From assembly GCF_027744825.2 (NCBI RefSeq), contig NC_071335.1, positions 14,326,501 through 14,390,500 on the forward strand: DNA of 64,000 nucleotides. Reading direction: 5' to 3'. The position numbers were made by a program, and so were the translations under genes. Source of the stretch: Synchiropus splendidus (taxonomy: Eukaryota > Chordata > Actinopteri > Syngnathiformes > Callionymidae). The notes under the pieces were generated by a model. It did no database searches, had not been told where the DNA came from, and saw nothing but the letters and a program-made list of their open reading frames with translations. The number at the start of each line of letters is the position of its first letter. Position 1 is the stretch's first letter. Of the stretch, positions 10,876 to 23,156 are shown one piece after another.

Positions 10876-12060
10876 GCATGAACCTTTACATCTGAACATT
10901 TTTTCTTTATAGGCAACAGTGTTTTCACACTCTGACTAATGTCGAGACAACATTCTTGTGGTTCATTTTTTGTCCTGTAACTTCCTGTATATAACTTCTG
11001 CATCATTCTGACGTGGTTGGTCTGCTGCATCTGATAACTCAAGTTCCTCAGGCGATAAAGCACAAAAGTGCATTTATCATCAGCATATTATCTTTTGTCC
11101 CATGAAGAACGCTCTGCGTCTCATATGGTCGCACAGTATCATGATGGTGCGTGGTGACTAAACATTCCTGTTTATACTGTAAACACCATCAGTTTCAATG
11201 AGTGCCTGCCATACAATTTTAAAAGTGGGAGAACAATGTTAACTATGCACAGAGATCAGTTCTGAATTATGCATCTAAAAAGCAAAGTTTAAATGACGTG
11301 CTGAAAGAATAACAGTCATTGTTTTCATGTGAGAGGAAACAAGTCCAAATTTTGAAAACAGACTTGAACTCTAACTCACTGCTGATCATGTGAGGAAAGT
11401 ATAATGAAACATTTTTTGTGAGTTTGTGTATTGTGTAACTGAAGTTATGGAAATGTTGGTCAAGGGAGGAGGAATAGGCGACTGCATTTGGGTGGTGTTC
11501 AGGATAGGTGTGGACTCAGCTGTCCAAGGGTGTTACTGCCACCTGATGTCCCAAACTGAAAGACTCATAGAGACCACTTCACATACTGTACATGACTCGC
11601 ATGTCTTATGATAACACGCCAGAAGGGATCAGTGTAGCTGCAGATTGGTGAGAACTTAACCTCAGGTGAGGAGCCTTGCTTTCACTCTCACTAGTCATGA
11701 AGGCCTCCGCCTGATCGATGGATGTATCTCTTTTTGACCATTCTAGCACTTAAAGTGAATCTGTTGACAAGGGTTCCGTTCATGGAAGCAACTCACATAT
11801 TTTATGTTTATATGTCTTATCTAGCCAACATGAGTCAGTCCACGTTCCATAATATACAAGTGTTTTGTCTTGATAATACTTTACTTTTGCAATTAACTTC
11901 ACCGTATATTTAGATTTAGATACATTTTTTTTACATATATTATATATATTTAGATTTTATATTTGTTTTCAATTTCATATATGATATTCCATCTTTCTGT
12001 TATTTATTGTAACTGGTATGCAAGTTAAATTTTTGTGTCTGTTTGGAAGGTAGCTAATCT
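10876..12060. repeat. Low-copy duplicated block, right copy
   Basis: Diverged second copy of 9321-10210, offset about 1.55-1.57 kb. The core 10876-11230 is nearly colinear with 9321-9660. The two differ by many substitutions and indels, so the duplication is old. The spacer 10211-10875 between them and 12061-12790 after them is AT-rich single-copy DNA with short AATA runs (12600-12720). Confidence 0.7.
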
Positions 12061-12989
12061 TACAACATGTAGAAAGATATAATGTTGTAAAATAAAAAAA
12101 ATAATAAAATTAATAACAAATTAAAGTATTTTATTTGACTTATTGAGTCACCCTTCCTACTGTTAAACACGTGTTTCACAGAACCTTTGATTTTCATTTA
12201 TTCACATTTTATTTCTAGTTAAATCACATCACAAGTGTTTTAATAAAGCCTGCAGAGGGGACATTTTTGTCAGCCCACACGACTTTATTCAGTCATTGAC
12301 ACTGTGCATGAAAGACGAGTCCTTTGAATCATAAAAGGTTATTGAGTTATTTAATGACAGCAGCAGAAATAAGTCATGCCCAGAATGACTGAGAGCAATA
12401 TTTATTCAGAGACAAGCTACAGTAAGTAAGACACACCTGTGTTATTCAGGATGTAAAGAGAACATGAGACACTGAACTCCCCTCTTTACACACACACATG
12501 ACATTCCTAGCCGACGGTGACTGAACTGTTTAACTTGTGAATCCTCCTAAATGATTCCATGGTTGGTTGAAGATGCATTATCGGTGATACATCACAAACA
12601 TAAAAAAAATAATAATAATAAGGAACTGCAAACTCGATGAGTCAAAAATAAATAAATAAATAATTATAATAAATAAATAAATAAGAATATAAGTCATAAT
12701 AATAAATAAATGAAAAAAAAAAGATGGTTAATATCCATCCATTCACCCTCATGGAATTAAAAAAGCAGCCATTTAGAACCACAGCAGCTTGGTGCCAGGA
12801 TCACGTGAGAGAAGTGGAAGTGAGGCCTTGAAATCCTCTGGTTGTCTGACCAGCTATGATGTCATCATCAGTGCTGGCCGGTCCCCTCTCCCTCCTCTCC
12901 TCCTACTTCCGTGCTCATGCCAAGATCCTCCAGCATCATTGTGTCTGGGAGTGGCAGCACGGAGGAGAGGACGGGCCAGCAGACCAGTC

Positions 12990-13046
12990 AGTGCCAGTCA
13001 AGATTGCTCAAGATATCTTCATTCCGTAAAAACAAAGCAACAGCAG
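12990..13046 (+). promoter_or_regulatory. Possible 5' UTR exon and promoter region of tppp3
   Basis: A GC-richer stretch (about 12860-13050) with pyrimidine-rich CCTCTCCTCC blocks ends in a good donor, GCAG|GTGAGC, at 13046/13047, with no TATA. It lies 1.5 kb upstream of the tppp3 coding start, whose exon opens one base after an acceptor, so an upstream non-coding exon is required. The left exon border is approximate. Confidence 0.35.
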
Positions 13047-13640
13047 GTGAGCTGACCCTGTCGGATTCGGCGTTACACTGTCAGTGTTCAGTATTATTAT
13101 AACTGCTGAACCAGGTTTCTCGGCTCTAGATGGTCTGGCATCTCAAATTGTTTAAAGCTCAGCTCTTAAAGTTTTCTTGAATTAAAACTGCATGTTTGAG
13201 GCTTTGCTTAGTGCTGCAGTTCAGTTCAGGGGAAGTTTCCTTCTGCTTGTTTATCCACCACAGAGTGAGCTGCAGGGCGGCCGTTTGTGAATGTAGTTGA
13301 TTCAATTAAAGTGGCTTGAGAGCGGCGCGAGCAGCCATAATAAAATCACACTGATGGAGGTGGAAGTGAGCCTGTGCATGTCAATGCCGTGGTCGGCATT
13401 TTAGAGACAGCGATGGGCGTTAAGAGAGGAAACTCATACCATATTGTGTTTATTTCAATGGACTTCTCACAGACTGTATCATAAATCACTGTTTTTTGTT
13501 TCATTTAGACGTTACAACAAAATCCCCATTTCCTATGCACTGTTTTGTCCATCTAGCTGTCATCTTAAGTGGACCAACAGCTCACTATTTAGTGATTCAT
13601 GACATATTTACTGTGTCGTGAAGCCTCATAGACCCATCAC

Positions 13641-13830
13641 TGATGGGTAGATGAGGTTTCATGAAACAGTGCCCTGATTTTCAGAGGCCACCAGATGGCA
13701 CTGTCTGCTGTAAAAGGTTTGGACTGGAACAAGTAATGCAATGAAACCTTACATCATTTCTAAACCAACAGCGCCATCTAGTGGCTTCTGAAATCAGGAC
13801 ACTGTTTCATGATGCTTCATCTGCCCATTA
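13641..13830. mobile_element. Fold-back repeat A (TGATGGGTAGATGAGG family)
   Basis: About 190 bp whose halves are inverted copies: GATGAGGTTTCATGAAACAG near the left and the matching TGTTTCATGATGCTTCATC at the right, each followed inward by AGAGGCCACCAGATGGC or its inverse. A further half element (about 13610-13640) abuts on the left. It lies in the first intron of tppp3. Confidence 0.8.
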
Positions 13831-14249
13831 TGACTATTTAGCAATATCATTTAGCGGCCGAGCTGCATTTTACCTACAAACATGGTGGGTTTTGCTAAAG
13901 TAAAACATTGAGGTCATGACAGAAGATGCAGACATGTGCTGAACTCCACAGTAAACCACCACTGGTAAATATGAACTAGTACTTTTTTAACTTTGGAAAT
14001 GGTGCTACCGACACAAAAGTTTATTAATAATGCTGTTTGGAAAATAATTGAAGATATCAAGGATATGGACCTGCATGTGAAGAACCTTTCAGAAACCTGC
14101 TCATGAGGGGTGTGAGGGGTCCACTGTTCTGAGACTTGACCCACCAGGGCCCTTCAGTCAAGGTCCAAACATTGTTTAGCCCCATGTCTGGGATTTAGCT
14201 TGAGCTATTGTTAGCACTGCAGCACTGCTTGAGCTTTTGCGCCAGATGC

Positions 14250-14350
14250 GGTTTAACTCCCATAATGTATTGGCATTGGGACTTAAGCACGTTATCTTGA
14301 CGCAGAAGTCCACCTTTAGTGTTGCATGCTGACGCATTAGGCCTTCAGTT
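14250..14350. repeat. Diverged interspersed segment related to the 34-kb inverted-repeat element
   Basis: Shares the order TAATGTATTGG, GACGCAGAAGTCCAC and TGACGCATTAGG with the left arm at 33981-34082. Short related pieces also lie near 31610, 33725, 42520 and 63600. Only similarity by eye supports this. Confidence 0.45.
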
Positions 14351-14592
14351 GAAGCACGGTCCTGAAACTGTGGGTGGCGTGTTGTGTTAAGGGAAGATTT
14401 CAGTGGTGCAGTTGAGCGTGACATGCCACATAAATCAACGATCATATTGCTTTCCATTTAAATCCACCTTTTCCTTGAAGAAAACAAGTTTTTTTCTGGT
14501 AATGCTTTGATGAAAATGCCAGAATATACCGCGAGAAATGCTGTAATTGAACTAAGAGCAAGTTGTGTATTCTGTTGCGTGTCTCCATCAGG

Positions 14593-16470
14593 ATGGCTGA
14601 GAACACCGTGTCAGACATTGAGACGTCCTTCAGGAAGTTTGCCGTCCACGGTGACAGCAAGGCGACGGGAAAAGAGATGAATGGGAAGAACTTTGCAAAG
14701 CTGTGCAAGGACTGCAATGTCATCGACGGGAAACACGTCACCACCACAGACGTCGACATTGTGTTCAACAAAGTCAAGTACATTCACATACTGCCTTCTA
14801 ATAGCATTACCTGGACACAAAAGTTATACAAACGTAGACCAAAGACCTTGTGGAGAAGATTGTTTTTATTTTCCACATTTCCTTAACTGGAAGTTTAGGC
14901 AGTGTTTTTGGCAAAATGAAAACAATGATTTGTGTTTTATTGTGTTGTTTCTCAGGGAGAAGTCTGCTCGTGTGATCACCTACGAGCAGTTCAACACTGC
15001 GATGGAGGAGCTAAGTCTGAAACGTTTCAAAGGTAAAAGCAAGGACGAAGCCAAGGAACTGATCAACGGCCTCATTGCTGGGAAGGAACCTGCCAATGCT
15101 GGCGTCACTGTAAGTACCGCTCACCAGATTCATTTTGGTCTACACCAATGCAACAAAAGTATATATTCAAAACCTGTGAATCCCCCAACCAGAAGCCTCA
15201 TCTTTGGTCAAAGCTGTTTCTCTCTCAGCATCACCAGTTGGACACTGAAGACAATGAAGCTTCACGATACACTGTCCTCATTTTCTGGAACTTTCTGCTT
15301 TGTAGTAATCTTTGTTGTCGAACCAATATCAGTGAAACATGACATAGTTTTGAAATCTATTTTTCGACACATCCCTGCTTGTCCAGTTTCCTCATGAAGC
15401 CTAACCAAATGTACATCTGTTACCATGAACCTAAACGTCCCACCAGGCGTCTCTTTCTCCGTCACCAATCTAGCTATGGGATTGTTGGAGACAGTACTGT
15501 CTCCTGGTGAATACTGGATAAGGGTCTAGTCATTTAAGCGCCATCGTCGCAAAATTGGGAATATGACGCCAGGATGCTGTTCAGAATCAGAATCAGAATA
15601 GAATTTATTGCCATTGTCAGTGGGTTCCACCAACTAGGAAAGTGCTTCGAAATAAAGTGCTATTAATAAAATAAAATAAAATAAAATAAAATAAAGGCTT
15701 ATCACAAATTTAACATGATTTACACAAGCAGATGGCGGTAATCCGTAACTTAAATCTTAGCAAGATTTGTGGGAGTTTTCTGGTGAATAGAAATTGAAAA
15801 TGTTCGGTGGTGTTCGCAGTCCCACCCATCATTATTGTCATATTATATTGTTATTGCTATCTCTGTATCATCTGTAAACGTTGTAATTCACTGTGGTAGG
15901 CGCATGATGACGTATTAAACAAATTATATGTGTCAATTTCCTCCCATCATACAGAATATTTTTCTATTTTACTGTATACATTTAACTGCCATCGTCCATT
16001 TTCAAGCTTATACTGAATGCTGTCACTCATATCAGTCGAGCAATTCACATCGGCAGTGATTTCCTTCACCACTAGATGGTGCAAAGTAAACCTTTACATG
16101 TAAAAGTGAGGCTGGCTCCATGAGAAAAAAGGAAAAAGAGGGGGGATGTCAACCTCCATGCGGCCGACAGGATGACCTGTACTACCAAAGATTTCCACCT
16201 CACTACTTCCTGTCTTCCACGTCAAGTGTTGAGACTGAGGGGAATGTCGTTCTTTCTCCCTTCTTATTGTAGAAAGCGACAAAGGCCGGCGCAGTGGACA
16301 GACTGACGGACACCAGCAAGTACACTGGGGCTCACAAGCAGCGGTTCGACGAGTCGGGGAAAGGGCGAGGAATTGCTGGGCGTGAAGACATTAAAGAGAA
16401 CACAGGCTACGTTGGTGCTTATAAGGGCAGCGGCACCTACGATGACAAAGTCAAGGAGGGCAAGTCGTAG
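14593..16470 (+). CDS. tppp3: Tubulin polymerization-promoting protein family member 3
   Basis: Cytoplasmic p25-alpha protein that binds and bundles microtubules (family knowledge). Three coding exons: 14593-14777, 14956-15109 and 16273-16470, with GT-AG borders and matching phases (donor GTACAT, donor GTAAGT, acceptor TTGTAG). They encode 178 residues against about 176 in mammalian TPPP3. Seen: the EF-hand-like N-terminal half [28 protein letters not shown]; the middle [31 protein letters not shown]; and the family C-terminus [43 protein letters not shown]. It lacks the long disordered N-terminus of TPPP1, so TPPP3 (or the close TPPP2) fits. The start Met at 14593 is two bases after the acceptor AG. 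An AATAAA lies at 16528-16533. An L2-like LINE scrap sits in the last intron. Confidence 0.93.
15581..15697 (-). mobile_element. LINE 3'-end fragment (L2-like), minus orientation
   Basis: Opens with the tail microsatellite CAGAATCAGAATCAGAAT, followed by TTTATTGCCATTGTCAGTGGG and AAAGTGCTTCGAAATAAAGTG, ending in an AAAAT run. It is the same 3' end as at 18937-19029 and 24603-25107. It lies in the last tppp3 intron. Confidence 0.75.
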
Positions 16471-16527
16471 CTGATGGTGACAGAATATTCATCAACATCT
16501 ACAGTATTTCCAGAGTAGAAAGCTATA

Positions 16528-16533
16528 AATAAA
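16528..16533 (+). promoter_or_regulatory. tppp3: Polyadenylation signal of tppp3
   Basis: First AATAAA in a run of overlapping AATAAATAAA copies, 58 nt after the tppp3 stop codon (16468-16470). Confidence 0.6.
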
Positions 16534-17423
16534 TAAATAAAAATAAATAAAGACGCAAAAGACAGAGGTTTATTACTAATACGGACTCATTAAATTAACC
16601 CAATGACGAAGTTTGTGTGAAGAAAAACATTTGCATGCTATTTGTGATAATTATTGTATTGAGTGAGTCATGTGAGACAACTAATGTAAATTAAATCTGC
16701 CATAAATCAAAGTATGATTGTTATGACTTTTTAGGTTTTTTAATGCTTCATCGCAATTTTTTTTTTTACATATTTGCATTAAAAATGTTACGGCATAAGA
16801 CTGAAACATTGATATTTATATAGCTTCTGTTGACGCCATGACTGGCTTTTCAAAAAATAGATCCGATCGTATTTCACATGTAAACAATGGGTGTTTGTCA
16901 CGTCTCCCTGGAGGGATCACCATCGCCACAGTGCTGCAAACGTGTGGAGAAAGCTTTACCACACAACAAGCAGCTACTGATGAGGATCTTTACTTTCATT
17001 CACTTTCTGTTATATATCCAATTTCTTCCCAAAATAGCTTTACAGGTCAGATTTAAATGTGCTAGTAACGTTTTAGTGATGGTCATATTTCACCTGACCA
17101 GCAAAAAGTTTATGACTAAAACCAAGGCAGGTTTCAAATGGGACTCATTTCATAATGAGGTGAATGGAAAACATAGTGCTTACATGATGAGGTTTCGTGA
17201 AACAGAGGCTTCATTTTCATAGCCCAGCCGGTGTCACTCTTGGTTTTAAAACAATGCAAACCTTTATCTTATTGCTTGGCTACAGTCAAAGTCATTTCAG
17301 AGCGCCATCCAGTGAACTCCAAAAGTGGAATACAAAAATACCTGACAATGAGGCTTCATGAAACAGTGTCCTGGTTTTCAGAGGCCACTAGATGTAATGT
17401 TTGGATTTTATTGCCTCCACATT
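16534..17423. other. Intergenic, with two partial fold-back halves
   Basis: Apart from half copies of the fold-back family at about 17185-17235 and 17345-17400 (GAGGCTTCATGAAACAG, then AGAGGCCACTAGATG), I see no gene or motif. Confidence 0.5.
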
Positions 17424-17814
17424 TCACCAACAGTATTGCACCCACTTGTAGCACAAGTTATCAATTCCAATTGACCATGAGCTAAAAACAACACGGAAGT
17501 GAGGGCAGATGATGGATATTAGACAATAGTGTTGTCATGAGCCCTTGCTTCCACTCAATTTGACATGTAGCATGCACGTAATCACTTGTACTTGAACGGT
17601 ACTGTTGACTTGGTGAGCACTGGGTTCCTGTTTGCGATGGGTAGATGAGGTTTCATGAAACAGTGTCCTGATTTTTGGAGGCCACCAGATGTTCGCACTT
17701 GAACTAATTCACATCATTTCTAAACTAAAAGCGCCATCTAGTGTCCTCTGAAAATAAGAACACTGTTTCATGAACCCTGCAATACTGTTTCATGACACCT
17801 CATCCACTCATCAC
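17424..17814. mobile_element. Composite fold-back repeat B with about 210-bp shared left flank
   Basis: The right part (17635-17814) is a fold-back element: GATGGGTAGATGAGG at left and CACCTCATCCACTCATCAC at right. The left part (17424-17634) matches, inverted, 30374-30603 next to fold-back copy C, so the true unit is larger than the fold-back itself. Confidence 0.75.
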
Positions 17815-18936
17815 TGGTCACCACGACTGCAGGTCCAAGTAAAGTCGAGTGTCAATTAATTTTACAGTTTTTTAGTTTTAAAACCTGAGCTTGGTTCTGA
17901 TGGAATGCAGCCTCCTGCCACAAGGGGGCAGTAGACTGTAAAAACACATGCATCCCTTTGTGCCGTAGATGATTTAAGAGATGACAGATGGCAGCCACAG
18001 GCCACAGAACATTGAAGGATCAGATTAATAAAGCAGATGCCAGTTCAGATCCTTCAGACTTGTGGTGTTGCTCACAGCTGATTCATGGACTTTCATCATC
18101 AGAGTAAACACCAGAAGCTGCGCTGTTCGGAAGAGCAGGGCGGTGAAAAGATGAATCGCACATTAGTAGAGGATCACCTGGGTTATTTTAAACAGCAAAA
18201 GTGATTCTGGTGTTGGTGACAGGAGTTTGGACCAACTCCTCTGCCCCGGTGAAACACTGTTGAGAGGTAAATCCAACCCCAAGAAGCAGCTAGGAACAGG
18301 TCACATGTCAAATGCCAGGCCACAGTCTCTCATTTCAGACATCAATTCTCCACACTAACACCACTTCAATAAAGGTCCTCCAGTAAGTGTTCACAATTTG
18401 TGTCACTGATTCCCAATAGGGGTCAACTATAGAGACATAATCCAGACAGGTAAGCTCTCCAAGCTCCACCATCTTATCGGTAAATCTGACACCCCTCACC
18501 TATTTACCTCTGTATAGGTGTCTCCTCGGCACCATACACAGGGGCTGAACTCTGAAGTCACTAGGGATTTTACTGCATCGCTGCTGGAGCGGTCCTTTAC
18601 TGGCAACGCCTCCTAGGACTGGCGGGTTTCGGGAAAGGGTTGGAGACATGAGCACAGAGGCAAGTGAGGCATGTCAGTACATCCTTTTCTGGTTTTAGCT
18701 TCCACATTATACACATCCCATCTGTGATCCAAAGACTGAGGAGGCTCTGTCTGATCAGGTGAGTGCTGTTCAGCTTATTCACTTATTCAACCATATTATT
18801 ATATTCCTCGCTTTGTTCACAGATATTTTTCACGTGTTACACATGAGAGCTTATGAGCGTACACATGATAATGATGGTTATAGAAACATAATAATAAAAC
18901 GGATGATCCAAAAATAGTAAATAAATAATACATTAA
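17815..18936. other. Intergenic, nothing firm
   Basis: A short stretch near 17900-17930 (GCAGCCTCCTGCCA) resembles part of the L2-like LINE 3' region at 24.7-24.8 kb. Otherwise single-copy DNA with no supportable exon. Confidence 0.5.
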
Positions 18937-19029
18937 TATTTTATTTTATTTTATTTTATTTTATTTTATTCCGAAGCACTTTCCTACTCCCCACTGACCA
19001 TGGCAATAAATTTGATTCTGATTCTGAAA
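18937..19029 (+). mobile_element. LINE 3'-end fragment (L2-like), plus orientation
   Basis: A TTTTA pentamer run, then TTCCGAAGCACTTTCCTA, CCATGGCAATAAATTTG and the terminal GATTCTGATTCTGA tail. Opposite orientation to the copies at 15581 and 24603. Confidence 0.75.
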
Positions 19030-19266
19030 GCCAACAAAAAGGCATTTTAAAGATGTCATTGCTGTTTTATTACACCAGGACTTAAACCTCCTTTGATAGC
19101 AACACACTCTCACCCACGGGTGGTTCCTTCAGCAACCACATGGTGCTCTTTGGCCACAGCTTGTGGCTGATTCTGACTTCAGTGTCTGATAAAATAAGTC
19201 ATATTAACAGGCACCAACTGTTTATTTAAAATGATTTTAATAATTTTGTTGTTTTGGAGGTTTGAG

Positions 19267-21251
19267 ATGCGCTCTGTATTATGCATGCTGTTTGTCTGGA
19301 CACTGCTGGAGAACCAGACGAGAGCTGACACGCACCTCAGCAGCCTGCGAGCTGCGGCGGGTAAACAAACTCCGTCTTCATCATCATCATCATCAGACAT
19401 CACACGCCAAACCAAGAACAATGTCTTTGCAGCATTGTGGCGCGGGGAGTTTCCTTGTGCAAACTGGGACTGCAAATGTGCGTTCAGTCGAGCACGAGGC
19501 TGCTGTTGTGGCATCCAGGAGCTCCGAGAGCTGGAGGATGAAACCCTCCTGAGAGTCGTGGAGTTGTCCCGCAGCTTGTCCCAGCTTGGAGACAGCATGC
19601 TCAAGCTCATGGGTAAAAGCTCCGGCTGAAATCCAAGCACGGCTACGTCGCAAACATTCACCGGACATTCTTGTTCTCTCCACCAGGAAAGAGCAGAGTT
19701 GTTTTCAGCGCTCATTTGAGGCCAGCGAGCACGTGCCTGGGACCGTTCACCAGAAGCACGGCTATTTCCTATGACGTCATCACCCTGAACCACGGAAGCG
19801 GATACAACCCTGCTCTGGGTAGGAGATGGAGTGAAAGACCAACTAGTAGAACACATGTCTTGAGTCAACATCCAGACAGGAAATGCAATGTCTAACTGTG
19901 GGGGGAAAAAGATGAGTGAGTTTGTTCCAGTTGTTGACAATAAATAATCTCAAATGAAATAAAACCAACAACATACAGGAATTCAAAGATGTGCAGAAGA
20001 AAGACTGTTAATAAATAGAAACACTAGCTCATACAATAATTCATATCTAATTTGAAATGCACTTGGAGTCAGTCTGAGATTTTTATTTTATGTATTTATT
20101 TTCTTTTAAGAATCAACACTATCTAGCTATTTTTACAGTGTCCTCATTCCTCCAGCAGATGGCACTCTCTGCTCTGTAGACCCGGTCAGAGTTTGTAAAC
20201 AGTCATGACATCTGCAGAACCCTTTGTTTCATGTGGTTTGCTGTGTAAAAAAGGGCAGTAAAGTTAGTCCTCTCACTGAGAAATGAAAAAAAGGATCCCA
20301 GCAACAACTTCTCTGAATGTTCCAGGGACTTAAATCCAAAGTTTGGCTTGTTCTGACCATTAAGATTTGAAAACCTGTTTTTCGAATGAACATTCATTTT
20401 ATTTTTTTGATGGCATTTGACTGTCCGTTGCTATAATCTTTGGCTTTGAGCAGTTCTTTTCAATGAAACCTGTAGTTATTTTAAACCTACAGTGCCACCT
20501 ACTGAGCTCTGAAGCCATTAAAATGGCAGAGCTGCATCACAAAGAAAGATTTGTGTATTCAGGTGGTATTATAGAAGAACCGATGATCAACATTTTCCTG
20601 TCAGTTTCATTGATATTCCTGCATCAGTTTGACGGCTAAATAAAATCACACATCCTAGATAAATGAATATACAAACTTAAGAATATAAAACACATTTAAA
20701 CACATAACATAACTGACTCTTCAAGCTATAATAGTTAAACATGACTTTCTCATTGAATTGAAAACTGTGATATAAATTCTAATGGCAGCGTGCATTTCAT
20801 TAATAGAATAATTCTATTATAAATATGAGAGAAATGATGATAAACATACAATATGTCCCATATATATATCGTTTGCATGATCATACTTCATTCATACAGT
20901 CGCTGTGAATGTAACTGAGACGTGCTGATTCAGCAACAGACACTTTCCCCAGGGGTTTTCACGGCTCCCTGCTCCGGACTGTACTCCATCTCCTACTCGG
21001 TCTACTCAAAGCTGGCCCTGCCGGGGGACCGGATGTTTTACAAAGTGCGGCTCATGAAAAACGGGGTCACGGCAGCATCGATGTGGGAGCAGAACAGGGA
21101 GGACTCGGAGGACAGCGGCTCTCAGACAGTTCTGCTCCCGCTCCAGCTGGGGGACCAAGTCTACGTGGAGCTTCTCGGGGGCCGGCAGCTGTGCGGGAAT
21201 GTGGAGGGATCAAACACCTTCACTGGCTTTCTACTGTACCCTGAGCAGTGA
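19267..21251 (+). CDS. Secreted C1q-domain protein, cerebellin-like
   Basis: Secreted trimer-forming C1q/TNF-superfamily protein, close in layout to fish cerebellin-18-like proteins; partner unknown. Three exons: 19267-19612, 19687-19818 and 20953-21251, all joined in phase 1 with GT-AG borders, giving 258 residues. Seen: a signal peptide (MRSVLCMLFVWTLLENQTRA), a Ser tract, a cysteine cluster (CANWDCKCAF, then RGCCC) likely for inter-chain disulfides, a short heptad-like coiled coil (ELEDETLLRVVELSRSLSQL), then the globular C1q domain from KSRVVFSAHL to FTGFLLYPEQ, with SGLYSISYSVYS, the conserved VYVELL and the closing TGFLLYP. There is no collagen stalk, as in cerebellins. I start at Met 19267, not the in-frame Met at 19231, because this Met begins the signal peptide. 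An AATAAA lies at 21280-21285. Confidence 0.9.
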
Positions 21252-21279
21252 CCTCAAAGGAGGAAGAGAAAGAGGGGTG

Positions 21280-21285
21280 AATAAA
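21280..21285 (+). promoter_or_regulatory. Polyadenylation signal of the C1q-domain gene
   Basis: AATAAA 28 nt past the stop codon at 21249-21251. Confidence 0.6.
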
Positions 21286-22024
21286 TGAATCTTGATGTTC
21301 AAACTTTTCCGCCCTTGCTTTTTTGTTTATGAAATATATGCATCCACTTGGGCAGACACATAATTCAGTTCCACATTTATATGCAGACAGCAGTGAGAAG
21401 TTGCATAAATAATTCCGTTCCCTGTTAATGGAGATGAGTTTTTCTCACTCTGAAATGAGCCGTTTACAGCTCCAACACCTATAAGCGCTCTGCTATTGTT
21501 GCCCGGGGTGTGAGTTCAGATTTGACAGGAGCCACTGTCCTGAATCAGTCAAACCTGAATTGACTTTTTAGGTTCACAATTCTCGGTGGCATCATTAACA
21601 GCTAAGTGAGGCTTCATCAGAATCATTTCACTGATCCCGTCAGACCTCATCATCACTCACACACACGGAATTTCAATGGCATTTTACCCCCCCTCCCTCC
21701 TGAATAATTCCTTATTATGCATCCCGAGAGGCTGGACCATAAAATATTGCATTACTGAAAATTGATTTTAAAAGCTCTTTAGTCAAAAAAGGCCTAACGT
21801 GTCTTTAAATGTAACTGAATTTATGGTTAATGGTTTTAAAGGTTCCACGTCAAGGAAATTAGATGGCTTTTATACTTCCAGGCATCCGAGACTTTGATGC
21901 GTTCTGGGAAAACAAGCACTCAGGAAGAGGAGCTGAGAACCTGAACACTAGCCAGATTTACTATTGTTTTTCATCCATGCAAAATAATCCATTGGAATTG
22001 TTCACTGAGGAAACAATCTTTTAT
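21286..22024. other. Intergenic, nothing recognised
   Basis: Single-copy, AT-rich DNA downstream of the C1q gene. No exon, repeat or motif could be supported. Confidence 0.5.
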
Positions 22025-22255
22025 TCATCTGGTGTGATCGACCGTATGGACGGGAGCGTGGGCGTCCCTGTGGGGCCTCGGTTCTGATGGTCCGAGCGCT
22101 GGATGGGATTTTCCCGCTGGCTGCTGTCTGTCAGGAAGCTGGTGATCCACTGACAGGAGTGAGGCCGGGACGCTGAGCTGTGTCAGCTTGGGCTGCAGGA
22201 TCTCTGGGACAATGGTGCTGAATACAGAGCCTGAATCCACAGATGGAGCGCTCAC
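22025..22255 (-). mobile_element. Non-LTR reverse transcriptase fragment (LINE relic)
   Basis: The minus strand reads DSGSVFSTIVPEILQPKL then TQLSVP, matching the RT segment around D-x-SxAFxTIxPxxLxxKLxxL of fish LINEs. It then drifts through frame changes, and the catalytic FADD block is absent. It is an old, dead fragment. Confidence 0.65.
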
Positions 22256-22504
22256 ACAGGTCCCAGAGCTGGCGAGCTGTTGCAGGATCTGACTGTTCTG
22301 TCGACTGATCTTTTAGCCCTGTAGGCAAACTAAAATGGATTTGGAAGTGATGTCCTTCAAGAGTGTCAACAGCAGCCTTTGAAGTGATTTCATGACCTCG
22401 TTTCGCAGGTGAGCTCCTGGGTTTGTACGCAAAAGCAAGTGATAAAAATAAAGTCATATAAGGGGAAAAGCACAGAATGTGTGGAACTGGATGACCTTTA
22501 TAAC

Positions 22505-22560
22505 CCACTGAATTACAGATGAGGTTTCGTGAAACAGTGTCCTCATTTTCAGAGCTCAAA
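22505..22560. repeat. Half copy of the fold-back family
   Basis: ACAGATGAGGTTTCGTGAAA followed by CAGTGTCCTCATTTTCAGAG, one arm of the family seen at 13641, 17635, 30177, 44103 and 46069. Confidence 0.65.
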
Positions 22561-22710
22561 CAGGTGATGCAGTTGAGACAGCAGCAAATAAAAACGTAAA
22601 AAATTAAACCTATTTTTTTGGTCATTTCAGAGCAGCTTTGTGCATCAAACCTCACACTATTTTCAGCCAAGGGCACCACCACCTTCTGAGCTCAGAAAAA
22701 TGATTCGCTC

Positions 22711-22870
22711 AGATGTACTTTATTTGTCCAGATGTCCTTTATTTGTCCCACAGTGAGGAAATGCCATGCGTCACAGCAGCAAAAGCTCAGACACCACAGA
22801 CATACACAGACAACAATGATGTACACAAAGCAATAACATACACAAATATAGAAAGGTATACCACATTGTA
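22711..22870. mobile_element. Probable non-LTR retrotransposon 3' fragment
   Basis: The tandem phrase CTTTATTTGTCC then CCCACAGTGAGGAAATG is typical of fish LINE 3' UTRs in minus orientation. No coding part remains. The stretch from 22871 to 23093 is AT-rich with nothing recognised. Confidence 0.5.
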
Positions 22871-23156
22871 GTCAAAATAAATAAATAAAGAACCTTAGAT
22901 TTTGATACTTACATTTTACAAAGTGTAATTACGCCATGACATATGCTTAACCTGTCCTGTTTGACTTTGCAATATATTTTATATTAACATTCTTTAAATA
23001 AAATCATAAATAACACAAGACCTTTTTTTAAGTGGTGAATATCTTAGTAATGGGATGTCGGGAAAAATATGTAAAGATTATTTTAAAAAGGTGCTTTATT
23101 AGAATGTATTTCCCTCAATATCTTCAATTCCAATTTTAAGCAATTTGTTTTCCTTT

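Noticed and set aside
14442..14783. 113-codon minus-strand frame
   Set aside because: It is antisense to the first coding exon of tppp3.
19179..19940. 253-codon minus-strand frame
   Set aside because: It is antisense to C1q exons 1 and 2. The plus-strand signal peptide, splice phases and C1q motifs decide the strand.
22131..22682. 183-codon minus-strand frame
   Set aside because: The right part has no domain, and the left part runs out of frame over the LINE RT relic at 22025-22255.
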